DNA from: CAWUFC02 sp963921335
Lineage (GTDB): Bacteria > Pseudomonadota > Gammaproteobacteria > Pseudomonadales > Halieaceae
Length of the DNA stretch: 64,000 nt
NCBI GenBank assembly: GCA_963921335.3
Contig: CAWUFC020000001.1
Location: forward strand, 2,418,001-2,482,000
Direction of reading: 5' to 3'
The notes beneath the pieces were generated by a model, which made no database searches, was not told the origin of the DNA, and was given only the letters and a program-made list of their open reading frames with translations. The translations under genes and the position numbers were made by a program. Shown here one piece after another: positions 43,185-52,717 of the stretch (positions within the stretch are counted from its first letter, which is position 1; every line of letters starts with the position of its first letter).

Positions 43185-44430
43185 GTTAAAGGCACCGGCT
43201 TTCCCGGAGTCGGTAGCAGATGGAGAGATCGCGGAATGGCACAAGTCACCGGGTGATGCCGTTAGCCGCGACGAGCTGCTGGTTGAAATTGAAACTGACA
43301 AAGTGGTGATGGAGGTTGTCTCGCCAGTTGATGGCGTGTTGGCCGGCATCGAAAAAGCTGCCGGTGACACCGTGCTGAGTGAAGAACTGATCGGCACTGT
43401 GGAAGAGGGTGCTGCGGCTTCTGCGCCTGCGGCTGAGCCCGCTGCAGCCCCGGCGCCTGTTGCAGAACCAGCACCGGTCGCTGCACCTGCTGCGCAAGCA
43501 GCCGATGATACTGATCACCAACTCGGCCCTGCTGCTCGTCGGCTGGCTGAGGAAGAAAATATCGACGTGTCTCGCGTGTCCGGCACCGGTAAAGACGGAC
43601 GTATCACGAAAGACGATCTGTTGAAGCATTTGCGTGAAGAGCAAAAAGCTGCACCTGCGCCGGCTCCCGCTCCGGCACCCGCACCTCAGCCGGCGGCAGT
43701 TCCCGCAGCCGATGGCCCCTCCAGCGAGCGGGTAGAGCGACGGGTGGCGATGACGCGTATGCGCAAGCGGATTGCGGAGCGTCTGACCAGCGTGTCTCAG
43801 GACACCGCCATGTTAACGACCTTTAACGAGGTCAGCATGGCGCCGGTAATGGCGCTGCGCAGCAAGTACAAGGACCAGTTTGAGAAAACTCATAATGGCA
43901 CTCGCCTGGGCTTTATGGGTTTCTTTGTGAAAGCAGCCTGTGAGGCATTGAAGCGCTTCCCCGCGGTGAATGCGTCTATCGATGGTGATGACGTTGTTTA
44001 TCACGGGTACCAGGATATTGGCGTTGCTGTATCCACAGAAAATGGTCTGGTGGTGCCGGTGTTGCGCGATGCGGACTTTATGAGTGTGGCCGACGTAGAG
44101 GCTGCCATTAAGGATCTGGGGCTGCGAGCTCTTGATGGCAAACTCGGTATCGAGGAAATGACCGGCGGCACCTTCACCGTGACCAACGGCGGTGTATTCG
44201 GTTCCCTGTTGTCTACGCCGATCCTGAATCCACCCCAGACCGGCATCCTGGGTATGCACAAAATCCAGGACCGGCCGATGGCGGTCAATGGTGAGGTTGT
44301 TATCCAGCCAATGATGTACCTGGCCCTGTCTTATGATCACCGCCTGATCGATGGCAAAGACGCGGTGCAATTCCTGGTCGCGATCAAGGACCTGATTGAA
44401 GATCCTGCTCGCATCCTGCTGCAACTGTAA
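43174..44430 (+). CDS. sucB: 2-oxoglutarate dehydrogenase E2 (dihydrolipoyl succinyltransferase)
   Basis: Core of the complex; transfers succinyl groups to CoA. Lipoyl domain (1-78) with the lipoylated lysine in ETDKVVMEV near residue 44; an Ala/Pro linker; the E1/E3-binding domain (about 120-160: GPAARRLAEEENIDVSRVSG); a second Ala/Pro linker; the catalytic domain with SYDHRLIDGKDA carrying the active-site His and Asp near the C terminus. 418 residues. The ATG lies in the last codons of sucA after GGAG. Confidence 0.97.
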   Translation: MAIELKAPAFPESVADGEIAEWHKSPGDAVSRDELLVEIETDKVVMEVVSPVDGVLAGIEKAAGDTVLSEELIGTVEEGAAASAPAAEPAAAPAPVAEPAPVAAPAAQAADDTDHQLGPAARRLAEEENIDVSRVSGTGKDGRITKDDLLKHLREEQKAAPAPAPAPAPAPQPAAVPAADGPSSERVERRVAMTRMRKRIAERLTSVSQDTAMLTTFNEVSMAPVMALRSKYKDQFEKTHNGTRLGFMGFFVKAACEALKRFPAVNASIDGDDVVYHGYQDIGVAVSTENGLVVPVLRDADFMSVADVEAAIKDLGLRALDGKLGIEEMTGGTFTVTNGGVFGSLLSTPILNPPQTGILGMHKIQDRPMAVNGEVVIQPMMYLALSYDHRLIDGKDAVQFLVAIKDLIEDPARILLQL

Positions 44431-44442
44431 ACGAGAGAAAAT

Positions 44443-45879
44443 ATGTCTGAAAAATATGATGTCGTAGTGATTGGTTCCGGCCCTGCGGGTTACGTGGCTG
44501 CCATTCGGGCGGCACAGCTGGGCCTGAACACCGCCTGTATCGAGAAGTGGCTGGACGCCGAGGGTAAATCCAAATTAGGCGGGACCTGCCTGAATATCGG
44601 CTGTATTCCCTCCAAGGCACTTTTGGACAGCAGCTACAAGTTCCACGAGGCCATGGACGAACTGAAGGTTCACGGTATTGAGATCCCCGATGCCGATCTG
44701 GACGTCGAAGCGATGATTGCGCGCAAGGACAAGATTGTCGGCCAGCTGACCGGAGGTATCGCAAGCCTGTTCAAGGCCAATGGCGTGACTGCGCTGGCAG
44801 GTACCGGCAAAGTGTTGGCGGGTCCTAAAGTAGAGCTAACCGCCACCGACGGCAGCGTTTCAGTGGTAGAGGCCAGCAATGTCATTATTGCGGCGGGTTC
44901 TGTACCTATCGACATTCCACCTGCGCCCGTCGACAACGACCTCATTGTTGATTCCACAGGTGCGCTTGAGTTCCGCGAAGTACCGGAGCGCTTGGGTGTG
45001 ATCGGCGCCGGCGTGATCGGCCTGGAACTGGGTAGTGTCTGGAATCGCTGCGGCTCTGATGTGGTCGTGCTGGAAGCTCTTGAAGACTTCCTCCCAGCGA
45101 TGGATATTACGATTGCCAAGGAGTCCAAAAAGATTCTGACCAAGCAGGGCCTGGATATCCGCATGGGAGCCCGGGTGACTAATGCGACGGTTGCCGATGG
45201 CAAAGTGACGGTGACATACAGCGATGGCGATGGCGAACACCAGGAAGTCTTCGACAAGCTGATTGTGGCTGTTGGTCGTCGCCCCCAAAGCGCAGATCTG
45301 CTGTCGGCCGATTGTGGTGTCAGCCTGGACGAGCGTGGCTTTATCTATGTAAATGACTACTGCGAAACCGAAGCGCCCAATGTATTTGCCGTGGGTGACG
45401 TGGTGCGCGGCCCCATGCTGGCACACAAAGGCTCGGAAGAGGGTGTCATGGTAGCAGAGCGCATTGCCGGCAAGCATGCGCAGATGAACTACGAGACTAT
45501 TCCTTCCATTATTTATACCCATCCCGAGATCGCTGCTGTCGGCAAAACCGAGCAGGAACTCAAAGCGGAAGGGGTTGCCTACAAGAGCGGCATGTTCCCC
45601 TTTGTGGCCAGTGGTCGCGCCCTGGCTGCCAATGAAACTGATGGCATGGTGAAGATGTTGGCTGATGAAGAAAGCGACCGCATCCTGGGTTGTCACATCG
45701 TTGGTCCAAGTGCCGCCGATCTGGTTCAACAAATTGTCATCGCCATGGAATTTGGCGCCTCAGCCGAAGATATAGGCCTCACTGTGTTTGGCCATCCGAC
45801 CCTTTCTGAAGCCGTTCATGAAGCCGCTCTCGCGGTGGATGGACACGCCATTCACGTCGCCAATCGGCGCCGTAAATAG
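44443..45879 (+). CDS. lpd: Dihydrolipoyl dehydrogenase (E3)
   Basis: FAD enzyme that reoxidises dihydrolipoamide with NAD. 478 residues. FAD motif VIGSGPAGYVAA, redox disulfide GGTCLNIGCIPSKALLDS, NAD motif VIGAGVIGLELGSVWNR, and the catalytic HPTLSEAVHEAAL near the C terminus. It follows sucB after 12 bases, as expected for the E3 dedicated to 2-oxoglutarate dehydrogenase, and it may also serve pyruvate dehydrogenase. A terminator hairpin follows. Confidence 0.97.
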   Translation: MSEKYDVVVIGSGPAGYVAAIRAAQLGLNTACIEKWLDAEGKSKLGGTCLNIGCIPSKALLDSSYKFHEAMDELKVHGIEIPDADLDVEAMIARKDKIVGQLTGGIASLFKANGVTALAGTGKVLAGPKVELTATDGSVSVVEASNVIIAAGSVPIDIPPAPVDNDLIVDSTGALEFREVPERLGVIGAGVIGLELGSVWNRCGSDVVVLEALEDFLPAMDITIAKESKKILTKQGLDIRMGARVTNATVADGKVTVTYSDGDGEHQEVFDKLIVAVGRRPQSADLLSADCGVSLDERGFIYVNDYCETEAPNVFAVGDVVRGPMLAHKGSEEGVMVAERIAGKHAQMNYETIPSIIYTHPEIAAVGKTEQELKAEGVAYKSGMFPFVASGRALAANETDGMVKMLADEESDRILGCHIVGPSAADLVQQIVIAMEFGASAEDIGLTVFGHPTLSEAVHEAALAVDGHAIHVANRRRK

Positions 45880-45889
45880 ATTTGCGATA

Positions 45890-45923
45890 CGGCGCCCATT
45901 CATACACAATGGGCGCCGCTTTT
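45890..45923 (+). terminator. Terminator after lpd
   Basis: An 11-base perfect stem, CGGCGCCCATT / AATGGGCGCCG, with a 7-base loop, followed by CTTTT. It separates sdhCDAB-sucAB-lpd from sucCD, so sucCD needs read-through or a promoter of its own in 45924-46013, where I see no clear consensus match. Confidence 0.82.
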
Positions 45924-46013
45924 CAGCATCCCACCATAATAATATTGGGGGCGACTGCCACTTCGGCCTGATCGTCAGATCGCATACATATACGAGATTA
46001 CGGATAGAGAAAC

Positions 46014-47180
46014 ATGAATCTTCATGAGTATCAGGGCAAGCAGCTTTTTGCTGAGTACGGTTTGCCCGTATCCCAGGGGTTCGCGGTGGATACCCCGGAA
46101 GAGGCTGCCGAGGCAGCAGACAAAATTGGCGGCGATATGTGGGTGGTTAAAGCCCAGGTACACGCCGGTGGTCGTGGTAAGGCCGGTGGCGTTAAGCTGG
46201 TTAAGACCAAAGAAGAGATCAAGGACTTCGCAGCCCAGTGGCTGGGCAAGAACCTGGTGACGTATCAGACCGATGAAAATGGTCAGCCGGTCAGCAAGAT
46301 CCTGTTGGAGTCCTGCACTGATATTGCCGAAGAGCTTTACCTCGGCGCAGTGGTTGATCGTGGCACCCGCCGTATCGTGTTCATGGCATCCACAGAAGGT
46401 GGTGTCGAGATTGAGAAGGTAGCCGAGGAGACGCCTGAGAAGATCCTGCGCGCTACCATTGATCCCCTGACCGGCCCGCAGCCCTACCAGGGTCGCGACC
46501 TGGCTTTCCAGCTCGGCCTGAAAGGCGATCAGATCAAGCAGTTCGTAAAAATCTTTATGGGTCTGGCCCAGATGTTCCTTGATAAGGACCTGGCGCTGAT
46601 CGAAATTAACCCGCTGGTGATTACTGAAGAAGGCAACATGCACTGCCTGGACGCCAAGATCGGTGTTGATGGTAATGCGCTTTATCGCCAGCCGGCCCTG
46701 CGTGACATGCACGACCCCAGCCAGGAAGACGAGCGCGAAGCGCACGCGGCTGAATGGGAACTGAACTACGTCGCCCTGGATGGCAGCATTGGCTGTATGG
46801 TTAACGGTGCTGGCCTGGCCATGGGCACGATGGATATCGTTGCCCTGCACGGCGGCTTTCCCGCCAACTTCCTCGACGTGGGCGGTGGCGCGACCAAGGA
46901 ACGCGTGACCGAAGCCTTCAAAATCATTCTTTCTGACGATAACGTGAAAGCTGTTCTGGTGAACATCTTTGGCGGCATCGTGCGCTGTGACCTGATTGCC
47001 GAGGGCATCATTGGTGCAGTGGAAGAGGTGGGTGTTGAAGTGCCCGTAGTTGTGCGCCTCGAAGGTAACAACGCAGAACTGGGTCGTCAGCTGATGGCTG
47101 ACAGTGGCCTGAATATTATTGCTGCAGAAAGTCTGACCGACGCTGCGCAGCAGGCAGTAAAAGCGGCGGAGGGCAACTAA
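46014..47180 (+). CDS. sucC: Succinyl-CoA synthetase beta subunit
   Basis: Nucleotide-binding subunit of succinyl-CoA synthetase (succinyl-CoA to succinate with ATP or GTP). 388 residues, the E. coli length. ATP-grasp domain near the N terminus (VVKAQVHAGGRGKAGGVKLV), metal-ligand segment IEINPLVITEEG and the C-terminal NIFGGIVRCDLIAEG. It overlaps sucD by one base (TAATG). Confidence 0.97.
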   Translation: MNLHEYQGKQLFAEYGLPVSQGFAVDTPEEAAEAADKIGGDMWVVKAQVHAGGRGKAGGVKLVKTKEEIKDFAAQWLGKNLVTYQTDENGQPVSKILLESCTDIAEELYLGAVVDRGTRRIVFMASTEGGVEIEKVAEETPEKILRATIDPLTGPQPYQGRDLAFQLGLKGDQIKQFVKIFMGLAQMFLDKDLALIEINPLVITEEGNMHCLDAKIGVDGNALYRQPALRDMHDPSQEDEREAHAAEWELNYVALDGSIGCMVNGAGLAMGTMDIVALHGGFPANFLDVGGGATKERVTEAFKIILSDDNVKAVLVNIFGGIVRCDLIAEGIIGAVEEVGVEVPVVVRLEGNNAELGRQLMADSGLNIIAAESLTDAAQQAVKAAEGN

Positions 47181-48052
47181 TGAGCATTCTGATCGACAAG
47201 AACACCAAGTTGATTTGCCAGGGCTTCACCGGCTCTCAGGGTACGTTTCACTCTGAGCAGGCCATTGAGTACGGCACACAGATGGTGGGTGGCGTTACCC
47301 CGGGCAAGGGCGGCCAGGAGCACCTGGGCCTGCCGGTTTTCAACACTGTTGCGGAAGCGGTGGACACTACCGGTGCCGATGCTTCTGTGATCTACGTCCC
47401 CGCGGCATTCTGTAAGGATTCTATCCTCGAGGCAGCCAACGGCGGCGTGAAGCTGATCGTTTGTATCACTGAAGGCATTCCTACCCTGGATATGTTGGAA
47501 GCCAAGGTTAAGTGTGATGAGCTGGGTGTACGCCTGATTGGCCCGAATTGCCCTGGCGTGATCACTCCAGGCGAGTGCAAGATCGGCATTATGCCGGGCA
47601 GCATTCACCTGCCGGGTAAAGTGGGTGTTGTATCCCGCTCCGGTACCCTGACCTATGAAGCGGTTAAGCAGACCACCGACGCAGGCTACGGCCAGTCCAC
47701 TTGTGTGGGTATTGGTGGTGATCCCATTCCTGGCTCCAACTTCATCGACATCCTGGAGATGTTCGAAAAAGACGCTGCTACCGAAGCGATCGTGATGATC
47801 GGTGAGATCGGCGGTACTGCTGAGGAAGAAGCGGCTGCCTTCATCAAGGACAACGTGAGCAAGCCTGTTGTCTCTTACATTGCCGGTGTGACTGCACCTA
47901 AAGGCAAGCGTATGGGACACGCTGGCGCCATTATCTCTGGCGGCAAGGGCACTGCGGACGAGAAGTTTGCAGCGCTTGAAGCAGCTGGTGTGAAAACGGT
48001 TCGCTCGCTGGCAGACATTGGTTCCGGCCTGGCCGAAATCACTGGCTGGTAA
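47180..48052 (+). CDS. sucD: Succinyl-CoA synthetase alpha subunit
   Basis: CoA-binding subunit that is phosphorylated on histidine during catalysis. 290 residues. CoA-binding GFTGSQGTFHSEQAIEYGT and VTPGKGG; the LIGPNCPGVITPGECKIG segment; active-site His in KRMGHAGAIISGGKGTA. Normal length and intact. Confidence 0.97.
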   Translation: MSILIDKNTKLICQGFTGSQGTFHSEQAIEYGTQMVGGVTPGKGGQEHLGLPVFNTVAEAVDTTGADASVIYVPAAFCKDSILEAANGGVKLIVCITEGIPTLDMLEAKVKCDELGVRLIGPNCPGVITPGECKIGIMPGSIHLPGKVGVVSRSGTLTYEAVKQTTDAGYGQSTCVGIGGDPIPGSNFIDILEMFEKDAATEAIVMIGEIGGTAEEEAAAFIKDNVSKPVVSYIAGVTAPKGKRMGHAGAIISGGKGTADEKFAALEAAGVKTVRSLADIGSGLAEITGW

Positions 48053-48070
48053 GTTAACCAGTTACCGCTT

Positions 48071-48097
48071 AAAAGCCGGCCTTGCGCCGGCTTTTTT
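48071..48097 (+). terminator. Terminator after sucD
   Basis: A 10-base perfect stem, AAAAGCCGGC / GCCGGCTTTT, five-base loop CTTGC, then two more T. A classic factor-independent terminator 18 bases after sucD. The A-rich left arm gives a T-rich end on the other strand too, so it may also stop the convergent acyltransferase gene. Confidence 0.9.
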
Positions 48098-48154
48098 GTG
48101 CGCCGATATTTGTATATTGATGGCCCTGTTCCACTCATTGCAGACGCAGAGTGC

Positions 48155-49600
48155 TCACTTGGATCGCTTTGAACGCTTGCGAGCTTTCTTCTTGGGTTTA
48201 AGCGTAGCGGCTTTAAGCTCGTCGAAGGAATCCTGCAGGTAGACACGATAGTGCTCTGGGTCAGGCAGCATCGTGCGACAAGCACAGAAGGTAATGGTGA
48301 GCTCGCCAGCGACGCTCATGACCGCGTGAAACAGTCCCATATTATCCAGTAGCGGACCCAATCCCATGACTGTTTCCAGTCTCGCACCACTCATATACAG
48401 CGGTTGCTGGGGTCCCGGCACATTGCTGACAACGGTGTGAACCGGCATCGGCATCTCCTGCAGCCAGGTGACCGCAGAGAGGGCACCAGAGCTCATTGAA
48501 GCGAGCCAGGTGGAGACATTCTCGGTGATGCTGGTGAAGGTATTGTCGCCCAGAGCAGAGTGACCGCTTTTAGCGCGCTGCGAGTCGACATGAATGGCTT
48601 CCAGGCGCTCGACGGGATCTGCGATATCGGTGCGCAGAGTGAGTGTCATGGCGCTGATCTGGTTGCCACCGGTACCCAGCTGGTCCGCGGTGCGCACATT
48701 GACCGGTGCGCCGGCACCCAAAGAAGCCTCGGGTAGTTCGCCTTTCTCATCCAGATAGCGGCGCAGGGCGCCTCCAACAGTGGTGAGAACTACATCGTTA
48801 ACGGTTGCGCCGGGTACTGCGTTTTTAATGGCTTTGATTCCTGCCAGGTCAAGGCGTACGCCGTCACAAACCCGGTGGGGCGAGACTCGGGCATTGAAGC
48901 GGGTTCGACTGCGGCTGTCTCTGCGTTCGTTCTCATCATGTTCTGCATCCTGTTCGCGCAGGGCAGATACCAGGTCTCCCACCTGGCCCACCAGTCTGGC
49001 GGGGCGAGTTAGATTGCGTAGATATCCGCGAGCGGCCATTCTGGTGCGGTTGGGTACCGGGTCTGGTTGCCAGGGGTCATTGAGCGGTGGCTCTGACAGC
49101 ACTGGTTCCTCATTGTGAATGGCGAGAATCGTCTCCGCTGCGGAAATACCGTCAATAGCGGCGTGGTGAATCTTCAGCAGTATCGCAAAGGCGCCTTCGG
49201 GAAGGCCCTCGATATCACCCAGGCCTTCAATCACATAGGCCTCCCACGGCGGGCGTTTCATGTCCAGGCCGCGAATCTGCAGACGGGATAGCAGAATACA
49301 GAATTGTCGCTAATCACCCGGTTTAGGCAGGGCGACATGTCTTACATGGTGCTCCAGGTCAAATTTGCCGTCTTCAATCCAGTAAGGCTCGTCTAATTGC
49401 AGCGGCACTGTCGCCAACTTGCGCCGAAAAAGCGGTGATTTGTGGAGATTGTTGCCGAAAGTCTCCAAAATATGCTTAAAACGAACGGGTTGCTCAGGTG
49501 CCGTGGCCGGATCGTAAATCATCACCGCGGTGATGTGCATGGGGGTGCGCACCGATTCCTGGTGAATAAACATCGTGTCCATTCCGGAAAGCTGCTGCAT
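48155..49600 (-). pseudogene. Wax ester synthase/diacylglycerol acyltransferase, split by an in-frame amber codon
   Basis: A WS/DGAT family acyltransferase that would make wax esters or triacylglycerol storage lipid. The frame runs 482 codons and is interrupted only by TAG at codon 97 (49310-49312). The first piece starts MQQLSGMDTMFIHQES and ends at ALPKPGD; the reading then resumes as RQFCILLSRL and ...MKRPPWEAYVIEGL. Family members usually have Trp after GD, so a TGG to TAG change fits. The catalytic HHAAIDG motif (His145, His146, Asp150 of the full frame) is in the second piece and intact, as are PVNVRTADQLGTGGNQ and VVSNVPGP. No frameshift is seen. Either a recent pseudogene, a sequencing error, or a gene needing suppression. 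Confidence 0.85.
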
Positions 49601-49636
49601 GGGACAATTCCTCTTAATCAGGAGCGCGATTATACC

Positions 49637-49664
49637 CTTGAAACATGTGGGTTTAGCCCCACAT
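49637..49664 (+). promoter_or_regulatory. Predicted heat-shock (sigma32) promoter of htpG
   Basis: CTTGAAA (49637-49643), 13 bases, then CCCCACAT (49657-49664): this matches the known sigma32 pattern CTTGAAA-N11-16-CCCCAT with one added base pair difference. It points to htpG, whose start is about 44 bases downstream. Confidence 0.75.
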
Positions 49665-49707
49665 AAGGGGTATCTGACAACAACTTAATGTAATGGGAGA
49701 ACACTTG

Positions 49708-51624
49708 ATGACCGCGGATGCCAGTAAGGAGACCCTGGGTTTTCAAACTGAGGCCAAGCAGTTACTGCACCTCATGATCCACTCGCTGTACTCAAATCAG
49801 GAGATATTCCTGCGCGAGTTGATCTCCAATGCCTCCGACGCCATCGACAAGTTGCGCTTTGAAAGCTTGTCCAACGATGCGCTGCTGGCTGATGACCCGG
49901 AGTTCCATATTCGTGTAGAGGTAGATAAAGACGCCAACACCGTGGTGATTCAGGATAACGGTATCGGCATGAGTCGCGACGAGGTGATAGAGAATCTCGG
50001 CACTATCGCCAAGTCGGGTACGGCACAGTTTCTGGAGTCTCTCACCGGCGATCAGCAAAAAGACTCGCAATTGATCGGGCAGTTTGGCGTGGGTTTCTAC
50101 AGTGCCTTTATCGTGGCCGATCGCGTGGAGGTGTTGACCCGTCGTGCAGGCAGTCCTGCCGAGGAGGGTGTGCACTGGGAGTCTGCCGGCGAGGCGGAAT
50201 TCACTATCGAAAGCACGGATAAGGCCGAGCGTGGCACTACCATCATTCTGCACCTTAAATCAGGTTGCGCTGAATTCGCCGATGATTGGCGGGTGCGGAG
50301 TGTGATCAAAAAGTATTCGGACCATATTTCTGTGCCGGTGATGATGGAGAAACCTGCTGCACCGGTCGCAGAAGGCGAAGAAGAAGCGGAAACAGCTGAA
50401 CCTGAATTTGAAGCCATCAATGCGGCGACGGCTCTCTGGACTCGTAGCCGCAGCGAGGTGTCTGATGAAGAGTACATCGAGTTTTACAAGCACATTTCCC
50501 ACGACTTTGAAGACCCGCTGACCTGGTCCCATAACCGCGTAGAGGGCAAGTTGGAGTACACCAGCCTGCTGTACCTGCCCGCCAAAGCGCCTTTTGATAT
50601 GTGGAACCGGGATATGAGCCGAGGCCTCAAGCTGTATGTGCAGCGCACATTCATCATGGATGAGGCTGAGCAGTTTCTGCCGATGTACCTGCGCTTTGTG
50701 AAGGGTGTGGTGGATTCCAATGACCTGTCTCTCAACGTGTCTCGTGAAATTCTGCAGCAGGACCCCGCTGTAGAGTCCATGCGTGCAGCGCTGACAAAGC
50801 GGGTGTTGGATATGCTTGGCAAAATGGCCAAGAACACCGAGAGCGAAGACTACGCCAACTTCTGGAAGCAGTTTGGCCAGGTCCTGAAAGAGGGCCCGGC
50901 AGAAGATTTCGCCAACAAGGAAAAGATCGCCAAGCTGCTTCGTTTCTCCACCACGCACACCGACCTTGAAGAACAAGACCAGTCCCTGGAGGGCTATGTC
51001 GGCCGCATGCAGGAGGGCCAGGAAAAGATCTTCTACGTGGTGGCGGAAAACTTTAATACGGCCAAGAGCAGCCCGCATCTTGAGGTGTTCCGCAAGAAGG
51101 GTATTGAAGTGATGCTACTGTCGGATCGTGTCGACGACTGGCTGATGAACCATCTGATGGAGTTCGATGGCAAGCAGTTCCAGGACGTCGCCCGCGGCGA
51201 ATTGGATCTTGGCGAACTGTCAGAGGAAGACAAGGCCGAACAGGAAGAACTGGCCAAGTCCAGCGAGGGCCTGGTTGAGCGGCTGCAAACTGCTTTAGCA
51301 GATCGGGTGGAAGAGGTTCGCGCTACTGCGCGCCTGACTGATTCACCAGCCTGCCTGGTTGTGGGTGATCATGATATGGGTGCTCAAATGCGCCGTATTA
51401 TGGAAGCCGCAGGTCAGGCAGTGCCTGAGAGCAAGCCGATCCTGGAAATTAATCCGGGGCACCCGTTGGTGTCCAAGCTGGACACTGAGAGCGATGAAGA
51501 TCGCTTTGCCGACCTGGCCAGCGTTGTTTTCGATCAGGCCTTGTTGGCCGAGGGCGGGCAGCTTGACGATCCTGCGGCCTATGTCTCGCGCCTGAACAAA
51601 TTGCTGCTGGAACTCAGCGCGTAA
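49708..51624 (+). CDS. htpG: Molecular chaperone HtpG (Hsp90)
   Basis: Bacterial Hsp90; ATP-dependent folding of stress-sensitive clients in the cytosol. 638 residues. N-terminal ATPase with LRELISNASDAIDKL, DNGIGMSRDEV and GQFGVGFYSAFIV; middle domain with SLNVSREILQQ; C-terminal dimer domain. A short acidic insert (EGEEEAETAEPEFE, near 220) lies in the linker between N and middle domains. The ATG at 49708 is chosen over 49693 because GGGAG precedes it and GFQTEAKQLLHLM then falls at the usual place. Confidence 0.97.
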   Translation: MTADASKETLGFQTEAKQLLHLMIHSLYSNQEIFLRELISNASDAIDKLRFESLSNDALLADDPEFHIRVEVDKDANTVVIQDNGIGMSRDEVIENLGTIAKSGTAQFLESLTGDQQKDSQLIGQFGVGFYSAFIVADRVEVLTRRAGSPAEEGVHWESAGEAEFTIESTDKAERGTTIILHLKSGCAEFADDWRVRSVIKKYSDHISVPVMMEKPAAPVAEGEEEAETAEPEFEAINAATALWTRSRSEVSDEEYIEFYKHISHDFEDPLTWSHNRVEGKLEYTSLLYLPAKAPFDMWNRDMSRGLKLYVQRTFIMDEAEQFLPMYLRFVKGVVDSNDLSLNVSREILQQDPAVESMRAALTKRVLDMLGKMAKNTESEDYANFWKQFGQVLKEGPAEDFANKEKIAKLLRFSTTHTDLEEQDQSLEGYVGRMQEGQEKIFYVVAENFNTAKSSPHLEVFRKKGIEVMLLSDRVDDWLMNHLMEFDGKQFQDVARGELDLGELSEEDKAEQEELAKSSEGLVERLQTALADRVEEVRATARLTDSPACLVVGDHDMGAQMRRIMEAAGQAVPESKPILEINPGHPLVSKLDTESDEDRFADLASVVFDQALLAEGGQLDDPAAYVSRLNKLLLELSA

Positions 51625-51664
51625 CTGCTACACTAGGTCGCTTCGAATATGCAGGAAGCGAGCA

Positions 51665-52717
51665 GTGGCAGAGCGGGGTAACGATCAGGCGACAGCGGTT
51701 CACCGGGTTGGTGTGCTCGGCGGTGGCAGTTTCGGCACTGTTATCGCCAATATCATTGCAGCTAATGGCCACCAGGTCAGCCTGTGGATGCGCAATGGGG
51801 AGCGCGCAGACATCGTCAATGAGACCCGCGAAAACCCCACTTACTTGCCTGGGTATGTGCTGCATGAGGACTTGACCGCCACTGCTGATATGGCAACGAC
51901 CGTGGCTGGGGCAGATATTGTTTTTGTCGCGGTGCCCAGTAAATCCTGTCGCGAAGTGCTGCGCGAGGTGGCCGGACAGATCAATCCCGACGCCATGCTG
52001 ATTAGCACCACCAAGGGTATCGAGCCGGGTGGCTTCAAGCTGATGAGCCAGGTCGTGGACGAAGAGCTGCCTCATCATCAACTAGGTGTGCTCAGCGGTC
52101 CCAACCTGGCCAAGGAAATAGCCGCTGGCCAGATCACCGGCTCTGTGATTGCCAGTGACAGCAGCGAGTTAACTCAAACCATTCAGTCCCTTCTGCAGAG
52201 CGGAAACTTCCGGGTGTATGCCAGCCGTGACATGTACGGTGTGGAGCTCGGCGGTGCGCTAAAAAATGTTTACGCCATCATGGCGGGAATCGGCGGTGCG
52301 CTGGAGCTCGGTGAGAACACGATCGGCATGCTGTTGACGCGCAGCCTTGCAGAGATGTCGCGCTTCGCCGTAAGCATGGGTGCCGATCCGCTAACGTTTC
52401 TCGGGCTGGCCGGGGTAGGTGACCTGATAGTGACCTGCTCTTCACCCCTAAGCAGGAACTACCGTGTGGGGTATGCCCTGGGTAAAGGACAGTCCCTCGA
52501 TGAGATTCTTTCTGAACTGGGGCAGGTCGCTGAGGGCATCAATACGCTTGGATTGCTCAAGTCCGAGGCTGACAAGCGTGATATCTACATGCCCCTCGTC
52601 AGCGGGCTCTACGCCATTTTGTACGAGCGCAAAACGCTTGAAGAAGTGGTTGGCACGATGATGTTGGCAGATCAGCCCAACGACGTGGAATTCAGTCTGT
52701 CTGGAGACAGCCACTGA
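51665..52717 (+). CDS. gpsA: Glycerol-3-phosphate dehydrogenase [NAD(P)+]
   Basis: Makes sn-glycerol 3-phosphate from dihydroxyacetone phosphate for phospholipid synthesis. 350 residues, a little longer than E. coli owing to the N-terminal 13 residues. NAD motif VGVLGGGSFGTVIANI, substrate segments LSGPNLAKEIA and ELGGALKNVYAIMAGI with the catalytic Lys, and GLAGVGDLIVTCSS. GTG start after GGAAG. Its stop overlaps the sixA ATG. Confidence 0.95.
   Translation: MAERGNDQATAVHRVGVLGGGSFGTVIANIIAANGHQVSLWMRNGERADIVNETRENPTYLPGYVLHEDLTATADMATTVAGADIVFVAVPSKSCREVLREVAGQINPDAMLISTTKGIEPGGFKLMSQVVDEELPHHQLGVLSGPNLAKEIAAGQITGSVIASDSSELTQTIQSLLQSGNFRVYASRDMYGVELGGALKNVYAIMAGIGGALELGENTIGMLLTRSLAEMSRFAVSMGADPLTFLGLAGVGDLIVTCSSPLSRNYRVGYALGKGQSLDEILSELGQVAEGINTLGLLKSEADKRDIYMPLVSGLYAILYERKTLEEVVGTMMLADQPNDVEFSLSGDSH

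Noticed and set aside
48155..49261. The 368-residue downstream piece of the acyltransferase as an independent gene
   Set aside because: It lacks the first 113 residues of the family, its ATG has no ribosome site, and the upstream piece is in the same frame, so a broken single gene is the better reading.
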